Assembly (NCBI GenBank): GCA_003666485.1 | Contig: CP032931.1 | Coordinates: 1,674,001 to 1,738,000, forward strand | Length of the DNA stretch: 64,000 bases | Source of the DNA: Levilactobacillus brevis | Lineage (GTDB): Bacteria > Bacillota > Bacilli > Lactobacillales > Lactobacillaceae | Direction of reading: 5' to 3' | Part shown: positions 52,066-62,600 of the stretch, in pieces | Layout: the number at the start of each line of letters is the position of its first letter | Numbering within the stretch: the stretch's first letter is position 1 | Translations under genes and position numbers: made by a program | The notes under the pieces: model-generated | Database searches by the model: none | What the model was told of the DNA's origin: nothing | What the model saw: only the letters and a program-made list of their open reading frames with translations

Positions 52066-52445
52066 AAATTTTCCCTTCAGTTCAACAAAATAGTTGGGTT
52101 CATCATACCATATCAGCCGCAAATCTGGTAGTGAAAGTCCTGATATTTCAAGAACGAAAGGGTAAAACTTTGGGTTCCCAAAAGGTGGGGAATTCATGCC
52201 CAATAAAAAAACGAGTTTGGGACAAAATGTCCAAGCTCGTTGGTATCTCTGAACATATATTGCTGAAACCTGGGCCAAAAGGCAGCTGGTTCCGCTTAAA
52301 ACTGATAAGCAAACAATCCAAACCCAGGATTATTCGCTTATCAGCCTTAATGCTCGCCAGCTAATCACCTTTTGTCCCACTCTCGTGACATGATCTCGGT
52401 AATTTGGTGACTGAATTAACGTGACGTAAAACGATTCAGCAGGGC
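52066..52445. other. 380-bp interval between degV and the spxH-like gene
   Basis: No gene. It contains the degV ribosome site and the 174-bp palindromic element described in the next entry. The left ~145 bp should hold the degV promoter; I see no clear -35/-10 pair. Confidence 0.6.
52212..52385 (-). repeat. 174-bp MITE-like structured element ending in a terminator
   Basis: On the minus strand it begins CGAGAGTGGGACAAAA and ends with TTTTGTCCCAAACTCG, giving 16-bp imperfect terminal inverted repeats. Inside, AGCTGG/CCAGCT and GCTGATAAGC/GCTTATCAG pairs nest. The last part, ACGAGCTTGGAC-attttGTCCCAAACTCGT followed by TTTTTTT, is a terminator for the spxH-like gene. I recall similar intergenic sequences in other lactobacilli, but only one copy is in this window. 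Confidence 0.6.
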
Positions 52446-53096
52446 TTATAGTACATGAAGATTAGACTGATTGTTCGCCAGCATTAATGAGGTCGCCTGT
52501 TCATTAGTTTGATAATTAGGTTCAGCCATTAACATTTCTTTCGTGGCCACACCTTGGCTCTCACAGACGTCACACAGGGATTCGTAGGTCACGTCGTTTA
52601 AGAGTAAGCCGCAATCGGAGACGTCACAGTTGAAGATGACGGCGGAAGAGGATTGTTCGATCTTCATTTCCGCGGCCAACTTTTGGTCCGTTTGGAAGGC
52701 TTGTTTCGCCAAGTCTGATTGGCAGTCTTCCGTGAACATGTCGAGGTCTAGACGGCACTTTTGCGCCATTTCTAGCGTCAGTTTCTCTGAGAAGCTCTGG
52801 TGCTGGCTGACGACGGCGTCCTGCATGTTGAGCAGGAATTTCCGCCCCTTGCGCTTACCTTGGAACAGGGCCGCCTTGTAGGCCAAGATGGCCTGGTAGG
52901 TGACGTTGAACCGGGCATTGCGCTCCGCCAAGGTCGGCCGGGGCGCCAGGGATTGCGCGATAATTTGTTGGTTCAGCAACGGCACAAATTGAAATGACAC
53001 CTTGCTATTCAGATGATCGGCCAACCGCATGATATTTTGCTCAGAGCGCATACAGCGCGCGCCGAGAGGGTTGACGAACAAATAGACTTCTAACAC
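52446..53096 (-). CDS. spxH: SpxH/YjbH-like ClpXP adaptor (DsbA-fold)
   Basis: A 216-residue thioredoxin-fold protein of the YjbH/SpxH group, which delivers the stress regulator Spx to ClpXP. It starts with GTG behind AGGAGG: MLEVYLFVNPLGARCMRSEQ. The usual CxxC at the first helix has kept only the second Cys (GARC). Further Cys residues lie in FNCDVSDCGLLL and CDVCESQ. The family member in B. subtilis works without thiol chemistry, so loss of the first Cys may be tolerated. It lies divergent from relQ, with which it is linked in many Bacilli. Confidence 0.82.
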   Translation of the reverse strand: MLEVYLFVNPLGARCMRSEQNIMRLADHLNSKVSFQFVPLLNQQIIAQSLAPRPTLAERNARFNVTYQAILAYKAALFQGKRKGRKFLLNMQDAVVSQHQSFSEKLTLEMAQKCRLDLDMFTEDCQSDLAKQAFQTDQKLAAEMKIEQSSSAVIFNCDVSDCGLLLNDVTYESLCDVCESQGVATKEMLMAEPNYQTNEQATSLMLANNQSNLHVL

Positions 53097-53420
53097 ATTG
53101 CTTCCTCCTATATCTGTCTTAGTTGGCAATCAGCAAGGGTCGCCGAACAAAAAGTAACAATACCACTACATTACCAAATTTTCAAAAAATAGCAATTGGA
53201 ACGTTTGTTTGAGGTGAAGACCGTTCATTTAAAACGCAACCTTATCATGCAACATTTTTCCGCTGAGGTAAAGCTAAACGCCTCGCAAAAGTTCGGGAGC
53301 GCCCCAACGGTCTGATAGTGAAGAAATTAACAAGTTAATGAGGTAATTACTCTCAGTTGCCAGAAAAATATGGTAAAATCGAAAGATGAGCACTGTAATC
53401 AAGGTTGGGGGATAGTCATT

Positions 53421-54077
53421 ATGGTAACGAACTGGGATCAATTTTTATTGCCCTATCAGCAAGCCGTTAGTGAGCTAAAGGTGAAGCTGCGCGGCATCAG
53501 AAAGCAATTTGAAAATCAAAATGAACGTCCACCCATTGAATTCGTCACCGGGCGGGTCAAGCCGGTACCCAGTATCAAGGAAAAGATGACGCGGCGCCAC
53601 GTGGCCGAAGACCGGCTGGAACAAGACATGCAAGACATTGCCGGGTTACGGATCATGTGTCAATTCGTTGAGGACATTTACCAAGTCGTCGACCTTCTGC
53701 GGCAACGCACCGACCTGACGATTCTGGAAGAACGGGATTACATTCACAATGAAAAGCCGAGTGGTTATCGATCTTATCATATTGTTATCGAGTATCCCGT
53801 TCAGCTAGTCTCCGGCGAAAAGAAAATTTTAGCGGAGATTCAGGTGCGGACACTGGCCATGAATTTCTGGGCCACCATTGAACATTCATTAAATTACAAA
53901 TACCAGGGCGCCTTCCCCGAAGCACTGAGCGATCGGCTGCAGCGGGCGGCAGAGGCGGCTTTTAAACTGGACACGGAAATGTCCGAGATTCGTGAAGAAA
54001 TTCAAGAGGCTCAGCAGTATTCGCCAAAGAGTGATGGTGATACGCACGCGACACCTCATCAAAATAAGGAAGAATAA
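53421..54077 (+). CDS. relQ: Small alarmone synthetase RelQ (GTP pyrophosphokinase)
   Basis: A 218-residue single-domain (p)ppGpp synthetase. The RelA/SpoT synthetase signatures are [50 protein letters not shown] and [20 protein letters not shown]. No hydrolase domain. It transfers pyrophosphate from ATP to GTP or GDP under cell-envelope stress. It is first in a relQ-nadK-rluD-like operon, the common order in Bacilli. The start ATG lies behind TGGGGGA; its stop is 1 nt before nadK. The upstream region (53097-53420, 324 bp) is AT-rich, holding both divergent promoters without clear boxes. Confidence 0.93.
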   Translation: MVTNWDQFLLPYQQAVSELKVKLRGIRKQFENQNERPPIEFVTGRVKPVPSIKEKMTRRHVAEDRLEQDMQDIAGLRIMCQFVEDIYQVVDLLRQRTDLTILEERDYIHNEKPSGYRSYHIVIEYPVQLVSGEKKILAEIQVRTLAMNFWATIEHSLNYKYQGAFPEALSDRLQRAAEAAFKLDTEMSEIREEIQEAQQYSPKSDGDTHATPHQNKEE

Positions 54078-54078
54078 C

Positions 54079-54879
54079 ATGAAGGTTGCCATTTTTAGTA
54101 ATAATGGACCGGCGTCACAGAAGGTGGCTACGGCGCTACATCAGGGCCTGCTGACTGCCGGGGTGACGCTCGACAGTCTGAATCCAGACGTGGTCGTCAC
54201 GGTGGGCGGTGACGGGACGCTGCTCTCGGCGTTTCACCACTACAATGACCGGCTGGACAAGGTCCGTTTCGTCGGGATCCATACGGGCCATCTCGGCTTT
54301 TATACCGACTGGCGAGACTTTGAGGTCCAAGAACTCGTGGACAGTTTGGCAAAAGATAATGGTCAAAGCGTCAGCTACCCGTTGCTGTCGATTCAGGTCG
54401 ACTACGCGGATGGTACCCACCCGGATCAGGCATTGGCTTTGAACGAATCCACCATCAAGAAGGTCTCCGGGACCATGGTGGCCGACGTCTACATCAAGGG
54501 CGAACTCTTTGAAAGTTTTCGGGGGGATGGCCTGTGTATTTCAACGCCGACCGGCTCAACGGCTTACAACAAGTCCGTGGGTGGGGCGGTCTTGAATCCA
54601 CGGTTCAACGCGGTCCAAATGGCAGAAATCGCGTCGATCAACAACCTGGTCTTTCGGACGCTGGGTTCGCCGCTGATTATTCCGGCTGACGAGTGGATTC
54701 GCATTGAACCCACTGATCCCACGGACAATGTCTTGATGTGTGATCAGCTGGGCATCGAAGGGCGGCCTATCAAGGCCATCTCTTACCGAATTGCTCGGCA
54801 ACGGATCGCCTTTGCAGAATACCGTCACACCCACTTCTGGCAGCGGGTCGAGGCGTCCTTTATTGGGCGGGAGAAATGA
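54079..54879 (+). CDS. nadK: NAD kinase
   Basis: A 266-residue NAD kinase. The catalytic [10 protein letters not shown] is at residues 43-52, and LNESTIKK and [19 protein letters not shown] bind NAD. It makes NADP from NAD with ATP or polyphosphate. AAGGAAG precedes the ATG; the start is 1 nt after relQ, and the end overlaps the next gene by 4 nt. Confidence 0.96.
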   Translation: MKVAIFSNNGPASQKVATALHQGLLTAGVTLDSLNPDVVVTVGGDGTLLSAFHHYNDRLDKVRFVGIHTGHLGFYTDWRDFEVQELVDSLAKDNGQSVSYPLLSIQVDYADGTHPDQALALNESTIKKVSGTMVADVYIKGELFESFRGDGLCISTPTGSTAYNKSVGGAVLNPRFNAVQMAEIASINNLVFRTLGSPLIIPADEWIRIEPTDPTDNVLMCDQLGIEGRPIKAISYRIARQRIAFAEYRHTHFWQRVEASFIGREK

Positions 54880-55778
54880 TGACGCACTTTGCCTGGCGTG
54901 TGACGGGAGATAGTCCCATACACGTGCGAACGGTGCTGATGGCCCATGGGGTCACCCGCACCTTTTTAAAACAAGTGAAATTTCACGGTGGGGTCATCAC
55001 CCTGGACGGCCAAGAAGTCCGGGTGATTGCGATGGCTCAACCCGGTCAGGTCGTGGGGCTACAATTGCCACCAGAGCCGACGAATCCCAACGTGGTCGCC
55101 TCATTTAAGCCCCTGGAGATTCTTTACGAAGATCCCCATTTCCTGGTGGTCAATAAGCCCGCGGGGATGGCGTCGGTGCCGTCACACCTCTATCCAGATG
55201 ATACACTGGCGAATCGGGTCAAGGGGCACTTGATCACGATTCAAGCGCCCAGCACGGTGACCCACATTGTCACACGATTAGACCGCGAGACCAGTGGGGC
55301 CGTCCTGTTTGCCAAACACCACTTTGCTCACTCCATTTTGGATAAGCAACTGAAGGATGGCCAACTGGATAAACGCTACATTGCGCTGGCAGAAGGTCAG
55401 GTGACCCCAACCCATCAGCTGATCGATGCCCCGATTGGGCGTGAACCAGGGTCGTTCATCAAACGCACGGTTAGAGACGATGGTCGCGCCGCTCAGACAG
55501 AACTGTGGGTGCGGGGGCAAACGCACGCCGCAACGCTATTAGCCATAAAATTGCATACTGGCCGAACGCATCAGATCCGGGTACATTGCCGGTGGATCGG
55601 CCATCCCTTGATTGGTGATTGGTTGTATGGCAAACAAACTAATCCGTGGATTCATCGCCAGGCCTTGCACTGCGCGCGGTTGCGCTTCTTTCAGCCATTC
55701 TTGGATGAATGGGTGACTTGCTACGCGCCACTGCCGCAAGATATGGCCGCTGTGATTGAACATGAGATAATTAACTAA
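54876..55778 (+). CDS. RluD-family pseudouridine synthase
   Basis: A 300-residue RluA/RluD-type enzyme. The catalytic Asp136 is in [35 protein letters not shown] is the second conserved block and [15 protein letters not shown] the strand before the active site. The N-terminal S4-like part is weak. It isomerises uridines in rRNA or tRNA; the target is not predictable. Follows nadK with ATGA overlap, and a terminator ends the operon. Confidence 0.93.
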   Translation: MMTHFAWRVTGDSPIHVRTVLMAHGVTRTFLKQVKFHGGVITLDGQEVRVIAMAQPGQVVGLQLPPEPTNPNVVASFKPLEILYEDPHFLVVNKPAGMASVPSHLYPDDTLANRVKGHLITIQAPSTVTHIVTRLDRETSGAVLFAKHHFAHSILDKQLKDGQLDKRYIALAEGQVTPTHQLIDAPIGREPGSFIKRTVRDDGRAAQTELWVRGQTHAATLLAIKLHTGRTHQIRVHCRWIGHPLIGDWLYGKQTNPWIHRQALHCARLRFFQPFLDEWVTCYAPLPQDMAAVIEHEIIN

Positions 55779-55791
55779 ATAATCAATGCTT

Positions 55792-55825
55792 AGGCCCGCT
55801 AACTTCCAAGTTGGCGGGCCTTTTT
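55792..55825 (+). terminator. Terminator of the relQ-nadK-rluD-like operon
   Basis: GGCCCGCTAACTT and AAGTTGGCGGGCC pair (one wobble), directly followed by TTTTT. Confidence 0.93.
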
Positions 55826-56618
55826 GCTAGTCTGAGCGAACCAACACTTTCAGGTTTATACGTCGCTCAGATGTTGATGGTGAGGGATGGGAGTCGTGAA
55901 AGTGCTTATTGAAAACTGATACGCGTGCGTCTACCCGGTCGGAAACAGGCCGAACCTTAAAAATAAATAGCGGGTTAAGTAGTTAAATTGACGAAATAAG
56001 TGATGTTACACTTCGTAAGTTATGTGAGTAAACATCGGTGAATCTTAAAATTAGCTAAACTACTTTCTTGATTTTTTGACCTATATATGGCCAGAAAACA
56101 ACGCGTGAAGTTGGCAGAACTAGACAGAAATTTTAATCAAATTGTAATGATTTGGTGATGGTAACAAGACGAGATAATTGCGACACATAATAGTATGCCT
56201 GTCCAGATGGACGAATTGAAAATAAAATATTAAAATCTCATGGCCAACAAGTCCTGATATAAAAGCGTTCCTAAACTGATGCAAGCAGGCAAATAGTGAT
56301 TGCCATCATTTTTAGTGAATGGGGGTTGTCAGTGAAATTAAAATGACAATCATATGTGAATCAGTTAACATTAGAGCCGAATAAATTTAGTTTCTGTCCA
56401 TACCGGTCATAAATTTATCTTTAAAACAGTGCGCATGTTGAATCTGTGATAGAATAACCATTGTTAGAGAACTGGTTTATAGGGGATGCTCTTTTACTAA
56501 GAAAATATGTATAGGCCGCTCTAAGTAAAATTACTAATTGTTTAGTCAATTTAATCGGTTTGGGAGTCGTGATTGTTAATCAACTATCACAGATATTACT
56601 TAAGGAGGACGATTAAAA
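55826..56618. other. 793-bp AT-rich region upstream of the adhesin
   Basis: No gene. Near its left end TCTGAGCGA and TCGCTCAGA (55830-55872 region) form a 9-bp inverted repeat. The rest is far more AT-rich than the upstream genes. At the right end TGATTGTTAATCA (56570-56582) is a small perfect palindrome, overlapped by GTGAT/ATCAC (56569-56573/56586-56590). It lies just before the adhesin ribosome site TAAGGAGG (56601-56608) and is a candidate operator or mRNA stem. I could not assign a promoter. Confidence 0.55.
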
Positions 56619-59600
56619 GTGAAATTCATGCGGAATAAAGCTTTTAATGGTGACCCTAAATTGCGATACAAAATGTACAAGGTAGGGAAGACTTGGGTTT
56701 TCGCTGCATTGGCATCCTTCTCGCTTTTAGGTGCTGGCACGTTATCTGCTCATGCGGATACGACTAATCAAGTAGATACGACAACCAGCAGTACCACCAC
56801 AACGTCGTCTGCGGCTAGTGCAATCGGATCTAGCGCAGACTCACAGGTTTTAGAAAGTTCAACCAGTAGTGCTTCAAGTGTCGGCTCGTCTAGTGCGAGT
56901 GTCGCCAGTTCATCGGCGGCCAGCTCCAGTGCTAGTAGTTCGGCGAGTACCGCAACCACTACTAATAAGGTAGTCGCTGAATCTACTTCAGTTTCGGGCA
57001 CTAGCAGTTCAGCTGCCTCATCATCAACTAGTACCAGCAGCACCAGTGCCACGGTAACCAGTGCAGCAGCGACGAGTGCCAGCAATGTTACGTCGACGAC
57101 TGATGCAGCGCGTGTGGCTGCCAGTGCGGCCGCAACCATTTCAACTGATACAACGCTGACTTCTAATGTAACGAAGACAGTTACCAAGGTGGCGACCACC
57201 AAGAAGACAATCGTGACGCCAGCCGCTACGAGCGCATCGTTAACGACGTCTTCCAACAGCGCAGCGTCTTCAACGGCGTCCGTCATTGATAGTTCAGCTG
57301 CCAGCGCGGCCACGAGTTCTGCGACTGCGGCATCATCTTACGCAACCGCTGCATCGAGCTATGCAAGTCTAGTGGATACACTGGATACGCAGACGGCAAA
57401 CAGTGCGGCGCAAAGTACCTATTCAGCCGCTGTGACTGCTGCAGATTTAGCGGTCCACTACAATAGCCTGGCTAACATGTACTTAGACGCAATGGATACC
57501 ACAAGTGGTAGCGGAGTAACGTCTCTGGCACAAAAATACGGGGAAGCTTCCACGGCAGCGATGTCATATGTTGCCGCAACCTCTAAGTATGCTGATCAAA
57601 CGTCGAGTGCCGCAACTGCTGCGAGATCGGCTGCGGCTGCTGGATTGGCAGACCTAGTAAGTAGCGTGAATAGCGCCACGTTCTCGGCCGCAACTTCAGC
57701 CAGCAACGCAGCGTCATCCGCCTCTGCGGCCGCAAGTAGCGCTTATAACGCAACGCAGTATGACACGAACAATACCGAAGCGGTTGCTGCTTACTCAACG
57801 GCGAACAGTGCGGCTGGCGACGCGGCAGATGCTTCGACGTTGGCTAACACGTTAGCGAGCGCTGCGCAAGCACAGTACGTGTTGGCTAGCACGGCTGCCA
57901 CAAACTATGATTACGAAACAGCCAGCACGGCTCTGGTAGCGGCGACGAAATTAGCGAGTCAAAGTGCGGATGCCTATGACGCCGCTAGCACCGCACAATC
58001 TACCGCAGAATCAGCAGCGACGAAAGCGACGGCGATTGCAGTAGAAGATTCTGCCACTAAGGCGTCTTCAAGTGCACTGGTTGCTGCGGGGTATGCCAGT
58101 GCGGCGAGCTCAATGGCCGTTGAAGCGGGAACCTACAAAGGGGATCAGGCCTCTGCCTACGCAACCAACGCATCGTCATTTGCCAATCAAGTGAATTCAT
58201 CGGCAACCTTAGCTAGTTCTGCAGCGGCAGCAGCTACTGCAGCAACTAGCGCCGCCGATGCCGCTTCACTAGCGCGTGTTGCCAGTTCAGCAGCGTCTGA
58301 AGCAGCAATCTCCTTGCAAGGGGCCTCAAGTGCCGCTTCGCTAGCCGCTGCTTATGACACGGATGCGGAGAATGTGCCAGCAAACACTGATGAAGATACA
58401 GGTGAGATGGCGGCAACGACCACAACCATTACATCATCAACAACTGCTGTGACGGTTGATGGTGGTGTGACATTGACGAATACCATGGACTTAGGGTCAT
58501 ATGCAACAAGTTCAATCCTAGGAACGAGTTATCATTCGTACAACTCGCTTACTGAAGGAACCTATACGTGGTACGTCTCAACTGATGCCAAAACGTGGAC
58601 TGTAGCGTCATCAGCCTCGTCTACTTCGCAGACTGGAACGTATTTACCAACGTACAGTGCAGCAGGGACTTACTATTACTACTTGAACGTAAGTGGTACC
58701 AAGAAGGCCAGCTGGGGAATCACATCTAGTCATTCAGCGACCTTCTCGACAAACTCTAATGTCATCACTGTCGTTGTTTCAGATGAAAAGGGTAACTACA
58801 CGAACCAAGCCGCTGATGCCGCCAATGCAGCAAATTCGGCGGCAGCGCTAGCATCATCCATGGCAAGTAGCGCAACCTCGGCTTATACCGAATTGGGCGC
58901 GACGACTGACTTGAACGCTTCCGTGACGATTAAGTCGTACGCTTCATCAGCAGCCAAACAAACAGCAGATACGTCGTCATACGCTGCCTTAGCTTCACAA
59001 GCAGCCAGTGCGGCAAATGCTGCCAGCACGTTAGCGGCCTCAAATGAAGCGGGTCATGACTATGAAGCGGCTTCTGCAAATGCGTCAGCAGCAATCGTTG
59101 CCCAGAAAGAGGCTAATTCGTACGCGTTGCAAGCGAGTTCAGCAGCGACGTTGGCTTCATCATACGTTGCGCTGACCTACAATGCGGCGCAAACCCAATC
59201 CTCAGCAGCGGCTTACTTGGCATCAAGTTACGCTGCGGCCGCTTCTTCAGCCGCTAGTACAGCTGTCGTTCAAGCTGAGATTGCGAATTCAAATGCGGCG
59301 GATGCAGCGAATGCGTTTGCTTCAGATCCAACCTACCAAGACGCTGCTTCGGCGGCTAATGCGGCTGCGATTACGGCTAACTCAGCGGCATCAGAGAATG
59401 CCAGTTTAGCAGTTTCAACGGCTGATTTAGCTGCTTCATATGCAGACGATGGCGATTTAAACAATGCTTCGCAGGCGGCAGCCGATGCGGCAACTTATCT
59501 TAGCTGGGCAACTGAAGCAGCAAGTTCCGCGGCAAGTTCCGCTAGCTTGGCAACAAAAATTATTGTTGATGGTCAGTCATCTGCCGTGAGTGTGACTGCC

Positions 59601-62600
59601 GCTTCGACAGCAGCGATTGATTCAGCTGCTGCTTCCACTGCACAGGCAGCAAGTTCGGTTGCAAATTCATTGGTTTCAGCAATAAAGACCAACACTAGTT
59701 TGGGTAGTTCATATACTGCTGCAGCAGCGAGTTACGCTCAGGATGCACAGTACGCTGCTGCGACAGCTGATGCTGCGACGTCTGACGCCAATAGCTATAT
59801 GGCATTGGCATCTGCTGCTGTGGCCGCTGGAAACTTTGCCACGGCGAGTGAATATTCAACGGCAGCTGATGATGAGCTTGCAACCGCTGCTGAGATGGCG
59901 GTGAACGCCACGACAGCAGCAACGGCTGCTAGTGAGGCAGCTAGTTATGCAATTCAATACTCAAATGATATTAGTACCGGATATTCTTCTCCAACCGGTG
60001 ATGCTTGGGTATTGTGGGGCATTACAATGACGAATGGCTTCACGCAACAGCCAACGGCTTTGACTTCAACAATGTCAGGTGATACGGTCACGCTCACCGC
60101 AACAGCTAAGACAGGGCTAGTAGCGATAAACGTTTCCAATTCGGCAACATGGTATGCGCAAGTCAATGGCTCTTGGATGAAGGTTGGTACGGCTGCCTCT
60201 TCAGGAACGTTGACAGACACTGATGGCACAACAATTGGGACTTACAAAATTGTCAATAATACGAATTGGCTGAGTGGAGCAGCAACTTCATCAAGCACGT
60301 TGCAATTCACGACCAGTTCTGATTTTACAGGGACAATTGTCTTTCAATCCCGGAACCAATTTATTGGGACCAACGTGTTCGCATATTCCAGTAACTTGGC
60401 CGAAGTTGACGTTTATAGTAATGAAATTCCAGCAACTGGGATCTCGATTACTGGCGATGATTACATTTTGAATAATTCCTCAACGGCAAATAGTGGCTCT
60501 TATAAAGCGACGACAAATCCAGGAAATGCTACGGGTAACATCGTTTGGTCAATCAGTGATTCCAGCATCGCAACAATTGATCAAGATGGGACCGTGACGC
60601 CAGTAAATTCCAGTTCGACCGGAACGGTTGTTGTTACGGCAACTATCACCAACTCTGATGGAACGACCTATTCTGCTTCTAAGACGGTGACCATCGGAAG
60701 TGGGTTAGTTGATCAAACAGTTAGTGCAGGGGACTCTCTAACCTGGATACCAGCAACAAACTCAACAGGTTCGGGTTCAACTAGTGTGTCCTATCAGTGG
60801 TATTATTCATCAGTTGCCGGTACTCAGGGGACTGCTATTGATGGACAAACAAGTGCAAACTTGCAGTTAGATAATGTTACGGCAGCACAAGCGGGTTATT
60901 ATACGTTAGTTGTCAAGAGTGGGACGGCTTCAGTATCTCTTGGTCAAGGCTATTTAACGGTTAATGCCACGCAAACAGCCGGAGCATCGTCATCAGCTAG
61001 TCTGGCAACAGATGCTGCTAGCACGGCGTCAGATTACGCTAGCGTCGCAAACGACTATAGCGATGTGGCTTCGCAATATGCAAGTAAGGGATCAGATGCA
61101 AGTTCGTATGCTGGACAGGCATCGACTGCAGCATCAACAGCTACTTCAGCAGCCTCCGCTGCACAATCGGCTGCCGATGCCGCTAACTCAGCATATGCTG
61201 CAGCTTCTTCGGCTGAAGCGGGAGCAGATAACTCAGCGGCGCAAAGCTATGCAAGCCAGGCATCACAAGCAGCTTCTGCAGCACAAGAGGCGAAGGATCA
61301 GGCTTCCAGTGCCGCTGCCGACGCAAAGTCATATGCTAACATGGCGATTTTAGCTGATACTGATTCTGATAGCGACAGTGATAGTGAGTCTGATTCAGAC
61401 AGTGATTCGGACTCCGACAGTGATTCAGATTCGGATAGCGACTCAGACTCGGACAGCGACTCAGATTCCGACAGTGATTCCGATTCAGATAGTGATTCTG
61501 ATTCAGACAGTGATTCCGACTCCGATAGTGATTCTGATTCCGACAGTGATTCGGACACCGATAGTGATTCCGATTCGGACAGTGATTCTGACTCAGATAG
61601 CGACTCGGATTCAGATAGCGATTCAGATTCTGACAGCGACTCGGATTCAGATAGCGACTCCGACTCGGACAGTGACAGTGATTCGGATAGTGACTCAGAC
61701 TCGGACAGTGATTCCGACTCAGATAGCGATTCCGACTCGGACAGTGATTCCGACTCCGATAGTGACTCAGATTCGGATAGCGACTCAGATTCTGACAGCG
61801 ACTCAGATTCTGACAGCGACTCAGATTCTGACAGCGATTCCGATTCCGATAGTGACTCCGATTCAGATAGCGACTCAGATTCCGATAGTGACTCAGACTC
61901 GGACAGTGATTCGGACTCAGATAGTGATTCGGACTCCGACAGTGACTCCGACTCGGACAGTGATTCTGATTCCGACAGTGATTCGGACTCGGACAGCGAC
62001 TCAGACTCGGACAGTGATTCGGACTCAGATAGTGATTCGGACTCGGACAGCGACTCGGACTCAGATAGTGATTCGGATTCCGATAGTGACTCTGATTCAG
62101 ATAGCGACTCCGACTCAGACAGTGATTCCGATTCAGATAGCGATTCCGATTCAGATAGCGACTCGGACTCAGATAGTGATTCTGATTCCGATAGTGACTC
62201 TGATTCAGATAGCGACTCCGACTCAGACAGTGATTCGGACACTGATAGCGATTCTGACTCAGACAGCGACTCCGATTCCGACAGTGACTCAGATTCCGAT
62301 AGTGACTCAGACTCGGACAGCGACTCGGATTCCGATAGTGACTCAGACTCCGATAGTGATTCTGATTCCGACAGCGACTCGGACTCAGATAGTGATTCGG
62401 ACTCAGATAGTGACTCCGATTCCGACAACGATTCAGACTCAGACAGTGACTCCGATTCCGACAGCGATTCAGACTCAGATAGTGATTCCGATTCAGATAG
62501 CGACTCCGACTCAGATAGTGATTCGGACACCGATAGCGATTCAGACTCAGACAGCGACTCGGATTCCGATAGTGACTCCGACTCAGATAGCGATTCCGAT

